Source of the DNA: Gillisia mitskevichiae
GTDB lineage: Bacteria > Bacteroidota > Bacteroidia > Flavobacteriales > Flavobacteriaceae
Assembly: GCF_003634585.1 (NCBI RefSeq)
Contig: NZ_RBLG01000002.1
Coordinates: 124,001-188,000, forward strand
DNA: 64,000 bases
Direction of reading: 5' to 3'
This document shows, one piece after another, positions 35,516-43,363 of the stretch. Each line of letters begins with the position of its first letter. Position 1 is the stretch's first letter. Position numbers and translations under genes: made by a program. The notes under the pieces are model-generated. The model was not told the DNA's origin, did no database searches, and was given only the letters and a program-made list of their open reading frames with translations.

Positions 35516-35556
35516 AAATTCCAAAAGCACTTGCTGTTTTTGGAATTTGTTTTTTA
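35516..35556 (+). terminator. intrinsic terminator after the J-domain/KTSC gene
   Basis: AAATTCCAAAA pairs with TTTTGGAATTT around an 11-base loop and is followed by GTTTTTTA. Confidence 0.82.
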
Positions 35557-35626
35557 TATCAGGTTTTTAATAACAGTATTGGATTGAAAACTTGGTATTG
35601 ATAATCTACTTATAGAAGTTTCCGTT

Positions 35627-36493
35627 ATGAATAAAAAGGCGATCTATGCTATTATAATCTGCGCAATTCTTGCTGGTGCTAATGGCTTGCTAATAAAATC
35701 CATGACTAGTTTAAGCACCGGTACTATTGCTTGGTTTAGAACTGGAATTCCAATCTTGATTTTGATTCCTTTTTTATGGAAAAATGGCGAATTGCATTTT
35801 AAAGGGGATAATAAAAAAATGTTACTCGCGTCTCTTATCAATGCGGCGAGGATGTATCTCTATTTGCTGGCATATATTTATACTTCTATAGGGAATACGG
35901 TAGTTCTTTTCTATACCTATCCCATATTTGTCACTATAATTGAGGTTCTATTTTTCAAACAAAAAATAGAACGTAAACAAACCCTGCTACTTCTATTGGC
36001 ATTCACGGGAATAGTGATCACCTACATTGGGAAACCCTTCAGTTTTCAGTCTGATGATTTTATTGGAATGCTTGCAGCCGTAGGAGCTTCAATTGGTTAT
36101 GCTATTACAGTTGTGTTATTCAAGGCAGAGAATTCAAGATATAGTAAGAACCAAATGGTCTTTTATCAGAATATAGTTGGAGCTATCGTTTTTATTCCAT
36201 TTTTAACTGCAATTCCTTCAGCAACAGTAACAGATCTAGGAATTGGTGTTTTCTACGGATTTTTAATTGGGATTGTGGTTTTTAAACTCTTTTTTTACGG
36301 ACTTCAGCAATTATCTGCCGCAACTGCAACTACACTTATGTATTTAGAAGTAGTTAGTGCTATCTTGTTGGGATATTTTGTGCTAGATGAACCAATTACT
36401 TGGAACATTCTATTAGGTGGTAGCTTGATTGTTACAAGTAGTTATTTGATTTCCAGATTGAATAAAAAAACTACTAAAGTAGTATTAGATTAG
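35627..36493 (+). CDS. DMT-superfamily transporter (EamA family)
   Basis: 288 residues with ten predicted transmembrane helices in two EamA repeats. Repeat 1 starts near IYAIIICAILAGANGLLIK and repeat 2 near SDDFIGMLAAVGASIGYAI; both have the typical Trp/Phe near the substrate loop. Such proteins export metabolites or amino acids. Substrate unknown. It stands alone with a 142-base gap to the ArsR-type gene. A second EamA gene in the window at 41746 is not closely similar. Confidence 0.88.
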   Translation: MNKKAIYAIIICAILAGANGLLIKSMTSLSTGTIAWFRTGIPILILIPFLWKNGELHFKGDNKKMLLASLINAARMYLYLLAYIYTSIGNTVVLFYTYPIFVTIIEVLFFKQKIERKQTLLLLLAFTGIVITYIGKPFSFQSDDFIGMLAAVGASIGYAITVVLFKAENSRYSKNQMVFYQNIVGAIVFIPFLTAIPSATVTDLGIGVFYGFLIGIVVFKLFFYGLQQLSAATATTLMYLEVVSAILLGYFVLDEPITWNILLGGSLIVTSSYLISRLNKKTTKVVLD

Positions 36494-36623
36494 ACCGAAC
36501 TTCTTTTTAATAATAGAACAGCTAATCTAAACTTCTTTAAATATTTGATGATTTTAGAAATTCATATTTCATAAGAGATAGATTCTTATATCTAGATTTA
36601 TAGATGTGTTCTACGTATTACCT

Positions 36624-36631
36624 TATCTTTG
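36624..36631 (+). promoter_or_regulatory. -7 element TATCTTTG, leaderless spacing, for the ArsR-type regulator
   Basis: Exact TAnnTTTG ending 4 bases before the ATG at 36636. It places the transcription start at the ATG and rules out the upstream ATG at 36606, which would lie before the promoter. Confidence 0.55.
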
Positions 36632-36635
36632 TCAC

Positions 36636-36938
36636 ATGGAAATTATAGATATCAATAAAGCGCTTGCTAATCAAACTCGACTGAATATTTTAAAATGGTT
36701 AAAAGATCCGGAGGCTAATTTTAGACCTCACGAGGATTTGGGACATTTTAATGATGGTGTTTGTGTGTTTCATATTACAGAACGCGCCGGTCTTTCTCAG
36801 TCAACTATTTCTACCTATTTAATACAAATGCAGAAGGCTTCACTAATAATCCCGACGCGTCATGGAAAATGGACCTATTATAAAAGGAATGAAGCTGTAA
36901 TTGCTGAATATATTAAAGCTTTAAACAATCAGCTATAA
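36636..36938 (+). CDS. ArsR-family helix-turn-helix regulator (metal-free type)
   Basis: 100 residues from the ATG just after the promoter. A winged helix covers nearly all: ALANQTRLNILKWLK (alpha1-2), CVFHITERAGLSQSTISTYL (recognition helix), HGKWTYYKRNE (wing). The CxC metal motif is absent; a single Cys (GVCVFHI) is in the turn, so it is probably not a metal sensor and could sense redox or electrophiles. It is 150 bases upstream of a CurA-like reductase in the same direction, which is its probable target. Confidence 0.85.
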   Translation: MEIIDINKALANQTRLNILKWLKDPEANFRPHEDLGHFNDGVCVFHITERAGLSQSTISTYLIQMQKASLIIPTRHGKWTYYKRNEAVIAEYIKALNNQL

Positions 36939-37087
36939 TCCTCAACAAGGGTTTAATATCCAGTGGCTTGCCTAGAATTTATAAGAATATTCTCTATTCC
37001 ATACCTCGGGAGCTTACAAGTTTTTGATTTATTTAGAACATGATATCTGTTGTTCCCAAACTAATTTATTTATAAAATAATTTCGAA

Positions 37088-38113
37088 ATGAAGATTACAA
37101 ACAAACAATGGATCTATACAGAACGTCCCTCCGGACAAATTGGTGAGGAGCATTACAAGCTTAATGTTGAAGAGTTAAATTCAGATAACCTTAACGAAGG
37201 AGAGGTTTTGGTAAAAGCTCTTTATTTAAGTGTAGATCCATATATGCGTATCCAACAATCCACTCATAATACATGGGAAAAACCACATTCATTAGGTATC
37301 GTTCAGGGTGGAGGTATGGTTGGCGAAGTGATAGCAAGCCGATCCACTAAATTGAAAAATGGAGATTTTGTAAACTGCTACAAAGGATGGCAACAATTCG
37401 CCATTGTTCAAGAAAACGAAGCAAGGCTATTAAATCCGGAGGTTGCGCCTATTTCAACTGCCCTGGGGGTTCTTGGAATGCCTGCTCGTGTTGCCTATTT
37501 CGGCCTTTTAGAGGCAGGGAAACTTAAAAAAGAGGATACTGTGGTAGTAAGTGGTGCAGCAGGTGCTGTGGGCTCTACAGTTGTTCAGATAGCAAAGATC
37601 AAAGGTTGCAAAGTGATAGGTATTGCAGGAACACAAGAAAAATTGGATTTTTTAACTGATGAACTGGGAGCAGATGCCGTGATCAATTATAAAGAGCATA
37701 GGTCTTTAGAAGAGATGACTGCAGCTTTGAACAATGCCGCTCCAAACGGTATAGATGTTTATTATGACAATGTTGGAGGGGTAATCACCGATGCCGTTTT
37801 TAATCTTATCAATCATAAAGCGCGAATTTTAATTTGTGGACAGATCTCCCAATACAACCACGGATTGGAAACTCCGGAGTTAGGGCCCCGATTTTTACAC
37901 AAAATGCTCTACACTCGTGCAACCATACAAGGAATTCTATCTAGAGATTATAATGATAGAATGGAAGAAATGCTTGCTGAAATGGGGCCATGGCTTAAGG
38001 AAGGTAAACTGAAATATAAAGAAACTATCCTTGATGGTTTCGATAATTTACCTAAAGCCCTAGCTGGAATGTTTGAAGGAGTTAATACTGGAAAGATGAT
38101 CGTTAAAGTTTAG
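37088..38113 (+). CDS. NADP-dependent oxidoreductase, CurA-like medium-chain reductase
   Basis: 341 residues, a zinc-free MDR of the leukotriene B4 12-hydroxydehydrogenase / curcumin reductase (CurA) type. The N-terminal catalytic domain has LSVDPYMRIQQ and the characteristic LGVLGMPARVAYFGLLE; the Rossmann segment has VSGAAGAVGSTVVQIAK and YYDNVGG. It should reduce alpha,beta-unsaturated ketones with NADPH. Paired with the ArsR-type regulator upstream. A terminator follows. Confidence 0.92.
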   Translation: MKITNKQWIYTERPSGQIGEEHYKLNVEELNSDNLNEGEVLVKALYLSVDPYMRIQQSTHNTWEKPHSLGIVQGGGMVGEVIASRSTKLKNGDFVNCYKGWQQFAIVQENEARLLNPEVAPISTALGVLGMPARVAYFGLLEAGKLKKEDTVVVSGAAGAVGSTVVQIAKIKGCKVIGIAGTQEKLDFLTDELGADAVINYKEHRSLEEMTAALNNAAPNGIDVYYDNVGGVITDAVFNLINHKARILICGQISQYNHGLETPELGPRFLHKMLYTRATIQGILSRDYNDRMEEMLAEMGPWLKEGKLKYKETILDGFDNLPKALAGMFEGVNTGKMIVKV

Positions 38114-38177
38114 TTTTCAATCAATTTAAAACACAGTTCTCAAAACTTTTTAAAAGTTGAATACTTATACCATTATA

Positions 38178-38212
38178 GACCACCTTGAAATATAATTTTA
38201 AGGTGGTTTGTT
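38178..38212 (+). terminator. intrinsic terminator after the CurA-like gene
   Basis: ACCACCTT (38179-38186) pairs with AAGGTGGT (38200-38207), followed by T-rich GTTGTTTATT. Confidence 0.7.
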
Positions 38213-38445
38213 GTTTATTATAAAGAGGTATTGCTTTTATAATCTTCAAAATAGGTCACTTCCCTATTTATTCCTTAAATGTTGAGAATTTTATCAAAAC
38301 ATGTAAATCATTAATATTCAGCCTAAAGCCAAGTAAATCATAGTTTGTCTATTGTTAAAGAAAGGCTAAATCGATCGCTATTTAAAACCGCCCCGATCTT
38401 AGATGCGTTTATCTAGTCACATATAACAATAACAAATCAACAATT

Positions 38446-39045
38446 ATGAAAACTACAAACATTTTTAAAGCATTATTATTCGTTTCGATCCTTTCTTTAG
38501 GAGCATGTTCTTCTTCTAAAGACAAAGCCATGAAAGAAGATATGAATATGTCCAAGGATATGACAGTGATGGTTGGGGGAGCAGCAATGTATCCAACAAA
38601 GAACATCGTTGAAAATGCGGTGAACTCTAAAGAGCATACAACTTTGGTTGCGGCTGTAAAAGCTGCAGATCTTGTAACCACTTTACAAGGCGATGGGCCA
38701 TTTACTGTTTTTGCTCCAACAAATGCTGCTTTCGATAAATTACCAGCAGGAACGGTAGCAAGTCTTTTAGAACCTGAAAATAAAATGAAATTGCAAAGTG
38801 TGCTTACTTACCATGTGGTAGCTGGAAAACATTCTTCTATGGATATTATGAAAGCTATTAAAAATGGTAATGGGAAAGCAATGTTCACTACCGTAAATGG
38901 CGGAATTTTAACAGCAATGGTGAAAGGAAGTAATGTGGAAATTACAGATGCCAATGGAGGAACTTCTATGGTAACTATTGCAGATGTTAATCAGTCTAAC
39001 GGAGTGATACATGTTGTAAATACTGTAATGTTGCCAAAAGCATAA
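38446..39045 (+). CDS. fasciclin-domain lipoprotein
   Basis: 199 residues. Lipobox LSLGAC gives a lipoprotein signal peptide (Cys at residue 21), followed by a basic-acidic linker (SSSKDKAMKEDMNMSKDM). One FAS1 domain covers about 55-199, with TTLVAAVKAADLVTTLQG, PFTVFAPTNAAFDKLPAGTV and the H2-type ending SNGVIHVVNTVMLPK. FAS1 proteins mediate adhesion or have unknown roles. The gap before it (38114-38445, 332 bases) holds only the upstream terminator and no exact promoter element. Confidence 0.92.
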   Translation: MKTTNIFKALLFVSILSLGACSSSKDKAMKEDMNMSKDMTVMVGGAAMYPTKNIVENAVNSKEHTTLVAAVKAADLVTTLQGDGPFTVFAPTNAAFDKLPAGTVASLLEPENKMKLQSVLTYHVVAGKHSSMDIMKAIKNGNGKAMFTTVNGGILTAMVKGSNVEITDANGGTSMVTIADVNQSNGVIHVVNTVMLPKA

Positions 39046-39061
39046 AATAGTTTAAATGACT

Positions 39062-39092
39062 AAAAGAGCGACTTTTAACAGTCGCTTTTTTT
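39062..39092 (+). terminator. intrinsic terminator after the fasciclin gene
   Basis: AGCGAC (39067-39072) / GTCGCT (39081-39086) flanked by an A-run and a T-run. Confidence 0.82.
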
Positions 39093-39253
39093 ATTCTCAT
39101 TAGTTTGCTTTATAACTAATATATTAATCTGTTAAGATTTGGCATTAGCTTAAGAAAGGCTAGGGGAGACTTTACGTACATAGAATAACATAAGAATATT
39201 AATCAGAATTCTCTAGAAATTAATTCCAAGAGAATTGAATAAAAACAACAATA

Positions 39254-39790
39254 ATGAAAAATCTAATTTCAAAATATAGCATCTTCACAATTTTAATTTT
39301 TCTGGCAATAGCTCAAGTTTCTTGTCAGAATAGTCAGAAAAAAGGAAAGTCTAAAGATGAAATTTCTGCAAAGACTGAGACAGAATTTAGTCATGATTTC
39401 CCTAAAGCAAAATCTGAAAGTGAATGGAAAGCGGAATTAACTGCAAACCAATATGAAATCATGGTTAAAAAAGGAACTGAACCCCCATTTAATAATGCAT
39501 TTTATAATAATCATGAAGAAGGTGTTTATGTAAGTGCGGCCACGGGTGAACCTTTATTTAGTTCTGCAACTAAATTTGATTCTGGAACAGGTTGGCCATC
39601 TTTTAGTGAACCTATAACTAACGAGGGTGTTATTTGGGTAAAAGATAATAGCCTTGGAATGGTGAGAAATGAAGTGATCGAAAAATCTACTGGTCTACAC
39701 TTAGGTCATGTATTTATGGATGGACCTGCACCAACCCATATTAGATATTGTATTAATTCTGCAGCACTTAAATTTATCCCGAAGGAGTAA
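39254..39790 (+). CDS. msrB: peptide-methionine (R)-S-oxide reductase, lipoprotein form
   Basis: 178 residues. Lipobox AQVSC (Cys 24) predicts an outer- or inner-membrane lipoprotein, so this MsrB acts outside the cytoplasm. The domain at about 45-178 has GTEPPFNNAF, SGTGWPSFSEPI, STGLHLGHVFMDG and the active-site Cys 166 in RYCINSAALKF. The two CxxC pairs that bind zinc in most MsrB enzymes are absent (SAATGEPLF where the first is expected). A separate msrA is at 42760 in the same direction. Repairs oxidised methionine in envelope proteins. Confidence 0.92.
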   Translation: MKNLISKYSIFTILIFLAIAQVSCQNSQKKGKSKDEISAKTETEFSHDFPKAKSESEWKAELTANQYEIMVKKGTEPPFNNAFYNNHEEGVYVSAATGEPLFSSATKFDSGTGWPSFSEPITNEGVIWVKDNSLGMVRNEVIEKSTGLHLGHVFMDGPAPTHIRYCINSAALKFIPKE

Positions 39791-39840
39791 ATTAAAACCC
39801 AGTTATTTCGACCGGATTCGAGTGTATGTTTTAAGGTATA

Positions 39841-39898
39841 GAAGCTGAAACAAGTTTAGCTTGACGAAAAAAATCCTTCGACAAGCTCAGGATGACAG
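39841..39898 (+). repeat. flavobacterial palindromic intergenic repeat, copy A
   Basis: GAAGCTGAAACAAGTTTAGC followed by TTGACGAAAAAAATCC and CTTCGACAAGCTCAGGATGA. Almost identical to copy B 116 bases downstream; related units are at 52611-52782. A matching inverted pair ATTAAAACCCAG (39791-39802) / CTGGGTTTAAT (39911-39921) flanks copy A. Confidence 0.8.
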
Positions 39899-39956
39899 TT
39901 AGTTGAAATCCTGGGTTTAATTTCAGTATTTAAATAAATAGGAGTTTTATAAAAAA

Positions 39957-40016
39957 GAAGCTGAAACAAGTTCTGCTTGACGAAAAAAAAATCCTTCGAC
40001 AAGCTCAGGATGACAG
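39957..40016 (+). repeat. flavobacterial palindromic intergenic repeat, copy B
   Basis: GAAGCTGAAACAAGTTCTGC then TTGACG, an A-run and CTTCGACAAGCTCAGGATGA. Differs from copy A at the central bases of the dyad and in A-run length. Lies just upstream of the arsR operator. Confidence 0.8.
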
Positions 40017-40073
40017 ACATTGTACTTCTGATGAGAAGGATAAGCTATTTTTATATAAAATATTTTTAATACA

Positions 40074-40111
40074 AATATATTAATCGTAATATTGCAATGT
40101 ATTAATATATT
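40074..40111 (+). promoter_or_regulatory. probable ArsR operator
   Basis: A perfect 11-base inverted repeat AATATATTAAT (40074-40084) / ATTAATATATT (40101-40111) with a 16-base spacer that itself contains the palindrome ATTGCAAT. A -7-like TAATATTG lies inside it (40087-40094). It ends 3 bases before the arsR ATG, ideal for autorepression by the dimeric ArsR. Confidence 0.65.
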
Positions 40112-40114
40112 ATT

Positions 40115-40447
40115 ATGGGAATTACCAAATCAGAAATTTTTACAGAACAGCAAAATGAGATTGCTTTAATAGCAAAGGCTTTTGGGCATCCGGCTAGAGT
40201 AGCCATTTTACAACATCTTTTTAAAATGCAAACTTGTATTTGTGGAGATCTTGTTGAAGAGATCGGTTTAGCACAGCCAACAATATCTCAGCATTTAAAA
40301 GAGCTAAAAAACTTGGGACTCATTAAAGGTAATGTAGAGGGAACGAGTGTATGTTATTGTATTAATGAAGACAAATGGAATGAGGCCCTGGGATTATTTA
40401 AAGAATTCTTGGAGTTACAACCTAATACTGTTAATAGCTGTAAATAG
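40115..40447 (+). CDS. arsR: ArsR-family metalloregulator (As/Sb sensing)
   Basis: 110 residues. Helix-turn-helix with AFGHPARVAILQHLFKMQ, the metal-binding motif TCICGDLV (C41, C43) at the start of the recognition helix, and QPTISQHLKELKNLGLI. The CxC arrangement matches alpha3 arsenite sites of classical ArsR; C-terminal cysteines (VCYC, NSCK) might complete it. First gene of an operon with DUF6428 and arsenate reductase (gaps of 45 bases each), under the palindromic operator immediately upstream. Confidence 0.92.
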   Translation: MGITKSEIFTEQQNEIALIAKAFGHPARVAILQHLFKMQTCICGDLVEEIGLAQPTISQHLKELKNLGLIKGNVEGTSVCYCINEDKWNEALGLFKEFLELQPNTVNSCK

Positions 40448-40492
40448 ATAGGTAAACCAATAAATGAATTATCAATTTAAAACATTAGAATA

Positions 40493-40966
40493 ATGAAACT
40501 TTCAGAAATAAAACAAGCTCTCCAAAATTTAAAAACCATCGCTTTTGAACTTCCTGATGGGAGTTTAGTACCAAATCACTTTCATGTAACAGAAGTTGGA
40601 AAAGTATCTAAACACTTCATAGATTGTGGGGGGACAGTTAGGAAAGAGGAAGTAGCTAATTTTCAGCTTTGGGAGGCCAACGATTATGATCATAGACTTC
40701 ATCCTGAAAAATTAGCAAGTATTATTGAACTTTCAGAAAAAGTATTAGATATGGAAGATCTGGAGATTGAAGTAGAATATCAAGGCTCAACGATAGGGAA
40801 ATACGGTCTAGATTTTGAAGGTGATAATTTTCTTTTAACTACCAAATTAACAGATTGTCTTGCAAAAGATAAATGTGGAATTCCTTCAGAAAAAATTAAG
40901 GTGAATTTATCCCATCTTACAAAAGAAGAAGCAAATTCTTTTGCACCAGGATCTGGTTGTTGCTAG
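40493..40966 (+). CDS. DUF6428-family protein of the arsenic operon
   Basis: 157 residues, no signal peptide. Opening MKLSEIKQALQNLKTIAFEL and GSLVPNHFHVTEVG are typical of DUF6428. Notable are HFHV and the cysteines in FIDCGG, TDCLAKDKCG and the final GSGCC, which could bind arsenite. Function of the family is not established; it recurs between arsR and arsC in Bacteroidota. Genes are 45 bases either side. A metallochaperone-like role is inference only. Confidence 0.8.
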   Translation: MKLSEIKQALQNLKTIAFELPDGSLVPNHFHVTEVGKVSKHFIDCGGTVRKEEVANFQLWEANDYDHRLHPEKLASIIELSEKVLDMEDLEIEVEYQGSTIGKYGLDFEGDNFLLTTKLTDCLAKDKCGIPSEKIKVNLSHLTKEEANSFAPGSGCC

Positions 40967-41011
40967 GATTAGTATAAACATAATTAGAATCATCCAACTT
41001 ACTTTTAGAAT

Positions 41012-41629
41012 ATGACACTTCCAAAAATTTCAGAAGTCATAAAATCATTAGATATTAGTTCTATTTCGAAAGATAGAAAAAGAATATTAGCACCACTAAT
41101 TGCATATATTCAAGAAAAGCTGGATACTAACAAGGAGATTAAACTGAACTTTATTTGTACCCACAATTCTAGAAGAAGTCATTTCTCTCAAGTTTGGGCA
41201 CAAGCGATTGCTGCTTATTTTAATCTGAATAAAGTTGTTTGTTATTCTGGAGGAACTGAGGCTACCGCTTTATATCCTATGGTTGCTGAAACTTTAAAAG
41301 ATTTAGGTTTTGTTATAAAAGTTATTTCCAAAGGGTCTAACCCTATTTATAATATAACATATTCAGAAAAGGTATCCCCGATCAATGCCTTCTCAAAAAC
41401 CTTTGATTCTGAAACCAATCCGAAAACGGAGTTTGCTGCCATTCTTACATGTTCTGATGCAGATGAGAATTGTCCACTTATTAAAGGAGCAGAAATAAGG
41501 ATCCCGATCACGTACGAAGATCCAAAAGTGTCTGATGGAACACCAAACCAAAAAGCGGTTTATAAAGATAGAAGTTTACAAATTGCAACTGAAATGAAGT
41601 ATGTTTTTTCAGAGATCAAGTCTTTATAA
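41012..41629 (+). CDS. arsC: thioredoxin-coupled arsenate reductase, low-molecular-weight PTPase fold
   Basis: 205 residues. About 45 residues precede the LMW-PTPase core. The P-loop is CTHNSRR with C49 and R55 (CX5R). The redox pair C147 and C154 in LTCSDADENCP matches the C82/C89 pair of Bacillus-type ArsC, which relays the disulfide to thioredoxin, so the arsenate reductase call is better supported than a plain phosphatase. It should reduce arsenate to arsenite. No arsenite efflux pump gene (ACR3 or ArsB) follows; the next gene, 116 bases on, is an EamA transporter. Confidence 0.88.
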   Translation: MTLPKISEVIKSLDISSISKDRKRILAPLIAYIQEKLDTNKEIKLNFICTHNSRRSHFSQVWAQAIAAYFNLNKVVCYSGGTEATALYPMVAETLKDLGFVIKVISKGSNPIYNITYSEKVSPINAFSKTFDSETNPKTEFAAILTCSDADENCPLIKGAEIRIPITYEDPKVSDGTPNQKAVYKDRSLQIATEMKYVFSEIKSL

Positions 41630-41745
41630 TAAATCAATTTTGAGTTCCTAAATCTATAAAGTAAACCAAAACCAAGTCTTTTTTATTTAGATTTTTAGCA
41701 ACTTACTTTATTGAAAGTTTATCTTATTATTGCACTTTATTTAAA

Positions 41746-42705
41746 ATGAAAATCTTCATGGGAAAGACTCCAAATACAGTACTTATTGTACTTGCTTTTT
41801 TTTCGATATATGTTATTTGGGGTTCCACATATCTTTTAAATAAGATCGCAGTAACAGAACTTGCTCCATTTATGCTAGCAGCTATTAGATTTATAACTGC
41901 AGGTCTTTTGATCTTTATAATTTGTAAGATTTCGGGAATTAATATTTCTATTACTAAAAAGCAACTTAAAAATACCATTATTGCTGGCTTTCTGTTTCTC
42001 AGCTTTGGTAATGGGATCGTTGTATGGGCTCTTAAATTTGTAGACAGCGGATTTGCAGCCTTGGAGATCTCTGCACAACCATTAATTGTATTGTTTTTAT
42101 TAAGAGTTTTAGAAGGTAAAAAAATAAAAACCATGTCGTTGATAGGGGTTGGCTTCGGAATTATTGGAATGTACCTTCTGGTAAGTCAGAAGCAGATAAT
42201 TAGTGATGGAGATTCTATTATTGGAATGGGAATGATCTTTTTATGTTTAGTAAGCTGGGCATACGGAAGTATTTTTGTAAGTAAAGCAGATTTGCCTACC
42301 AATTATTTTGTGAATACCGGCTATCAAATGTTTTCTGGTGGAATCATGCTTATGCTCGCTAGTTTCGCCTTTGGAGAATCATGGTCACTTCCAACAACTT
42401 GGAGTGGCGAGGTACAGATCTCTATGATCCTTCTAATTTTATTTGGAAGTATTGTGGCTTTTACATCTTTCAATTATTTATTAAAAGTTGTTTCTCCAGA
42501 GAAAGTTGCTACCTCAACCTATGTAAACCCAATTATAGCGATGAGTTTAGGCTGGTATTTTCTAAATGAACAAATAACCCTACAATCTTCTATTGCTGCT
42601 ATTGTTCTATTAACAGGAGTTTATTTTATAAATACCAAGAAGAAATTGATTCTTCTGTCTAGATTTAAAGGAAGGATGAGACCAAAGAAAGTTGAATTAA
42701 AATAA
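41746..42705 (+). CDS. DMT-superfamily transporter (EamA family)
   Basis: 319 residues, ten transmembrane helices in two EamA repeats; repeat 1 begins NTVLIVLAFFSIYVIWGSTYLLNK, repeat 2 SIIGMGMIFLCLVSWAYGS. A second ATG at 41761 is a possible start. The C-terminus is basic (KGRMRPKKVE). It has its own spacing of 116 bases from arsC and no shared motif with arsenite pumps, so participation in arsenic export is not shown. Substrate unknown. Confidence 0.86.
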   Translation: MKIFMGKTPNTVLIVLAFFSIYVIWGSTYLLNKIAVTELAPFMLAAIRFITAGLLIFIICKISGINISITKKQLKNTIIAGFLFLSFGNGIVVWALKFVDSGFAALEISAQPLIVLFLLRVLEGKKIKTMSLIGVGFGIIGMYLLVSQKQIISDGDSIIGMGMIFLCLVSWAYGSIFVSKADLPTNYFVNTGYQMFSGGIMLMLASFAFGESWSLPTTWSGEVQISMILLILFGSIVAFTSFNYLLKVVSPEKVATSTYVNPIIAMSLGWYFLNEQITLQSSIAAIVLLTGVYFINTKKKLILLSRFKGRMRPKKVELK

Positions 42706-42759
42706 AGACATTTCTTTTTTTTAAGCAATAATTCTTAAACTAATCTAAGACCTAATTTT

Positions 42760-43260
42760 ATGCCGAATTCTTTAGAAAAAATTGCGTTAGGAGGTGGTTG
42801 CCACTGGTGTACCGAAGCGGTTTTTCAATCTCTAATTGGTGTAAAAAAGGTAGAGCAGGGTTATGTATCTTCTTTTGATGAGCATTCAAATTTTTCTGAA
42901 GCTGTCATTGTACACTTCAATTCAGAAGTTATTCCTCTGGAAAGGCTTATCGAAATCCATCTTTACACCCATAAAAGTATGTCCATGCATAGCATGAGGG
43001 GAAGGTACAGATCTGCGGTGTATACTTATTCTGAATATCAAAATGCTCATTCTATAAAGATTTTGAAGAATCTTCAGCCAGAATTTAATTATAAGCTAAT
43101 CACAAAAGTGTATTCCTTTAATAAATTTAAAGCCTCAAGGGAAGAACTTCTTGATTATTATCTCAAAGATCCAGAAAAACCGTTTTGTAAAACATATATA
43201 GCTCCAAAACTAAAAGTCTTACTGGAGGAATTCTCTGGAAATATTAAATCTAAATTCTAA
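42760..43260 (+). CDS. msrA: peptide-methionine (S)-S-oxide reductase
   Basis: 166 residues, slightly short for MsrA. The active-site motif is GGGCHWCTEAVF with catalytic C14; other landmarks are VEQGYVSSFDEHSNFSEAV and YRSAVYTYSEYQNAH. The resolving Cys is probably in the C-terminal FCKTYIAPKL. No signal peptide, so it is cytosolic, unlike the lipoprotein MsrB at 39254. Convergent with an SDR gene; a shared hairpin lies between. Possible start at the TAATTTTATG junction is close to the ATG, hinting at a short leader. Confidence 0.92.
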   Translation: MPNSLEKIALGGGCHWCTEAVFQSLIGVKKVEQGYVSSFDEHSNFSEAVIVHFNSEVIPLERLIEIHLYTHKSMSMHSMRGRYRSAVYTYSEYQNAHSIKILKNLQPEFNYKLITKVYSFNKFKASREELLDYYLKDPEKPFCKTYIAPKLKVLLEEFSGNIKSKF

Positions 43261-43304
43261 ATTTAATCAGAATTAAAAGCTATTTAATAGTTCTAATTTT
43301 CAAA

Positions 43305-43342
43305 GAAAAAGGGTTTAAAGAACTATGTTCCTTAAACCCTTT
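43305..43342. terminator. terminator hairpin between msrA and the convergent SDR
   Basis: AAAGGGTTTAAAGAAC pairs with GTTCCTTAAACCCTTT around a short loop. The A-run at the left end makes it read as a standard terminator on the minus strand for the SDR; on the plus strand the T-run is short. Confidence 0.75.
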
Positions 43343-43363
43343 AATATTTAAATTAATTGCAAT

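Noticed and set aside
36606-36635. Upstream ATG of the ArsR-type regulator
   Set aside because: It lies before the TATCTTTG element at 36624-36631; the family alignment begins at MEIIDINKALANQTR.
39841-40016. CRISPR array
   Set aside because: Only two repeats with 116-base period, no cas genes and self-complementary units; these are palindromic intergenic repeats.
41746-42705. EamA transporter as the arsenite efflux pump of the ars operon
   Set aside because: No relation to ACR3 or ArsB, a 116-base gap, and EamA proteins are general metabolite exporters.
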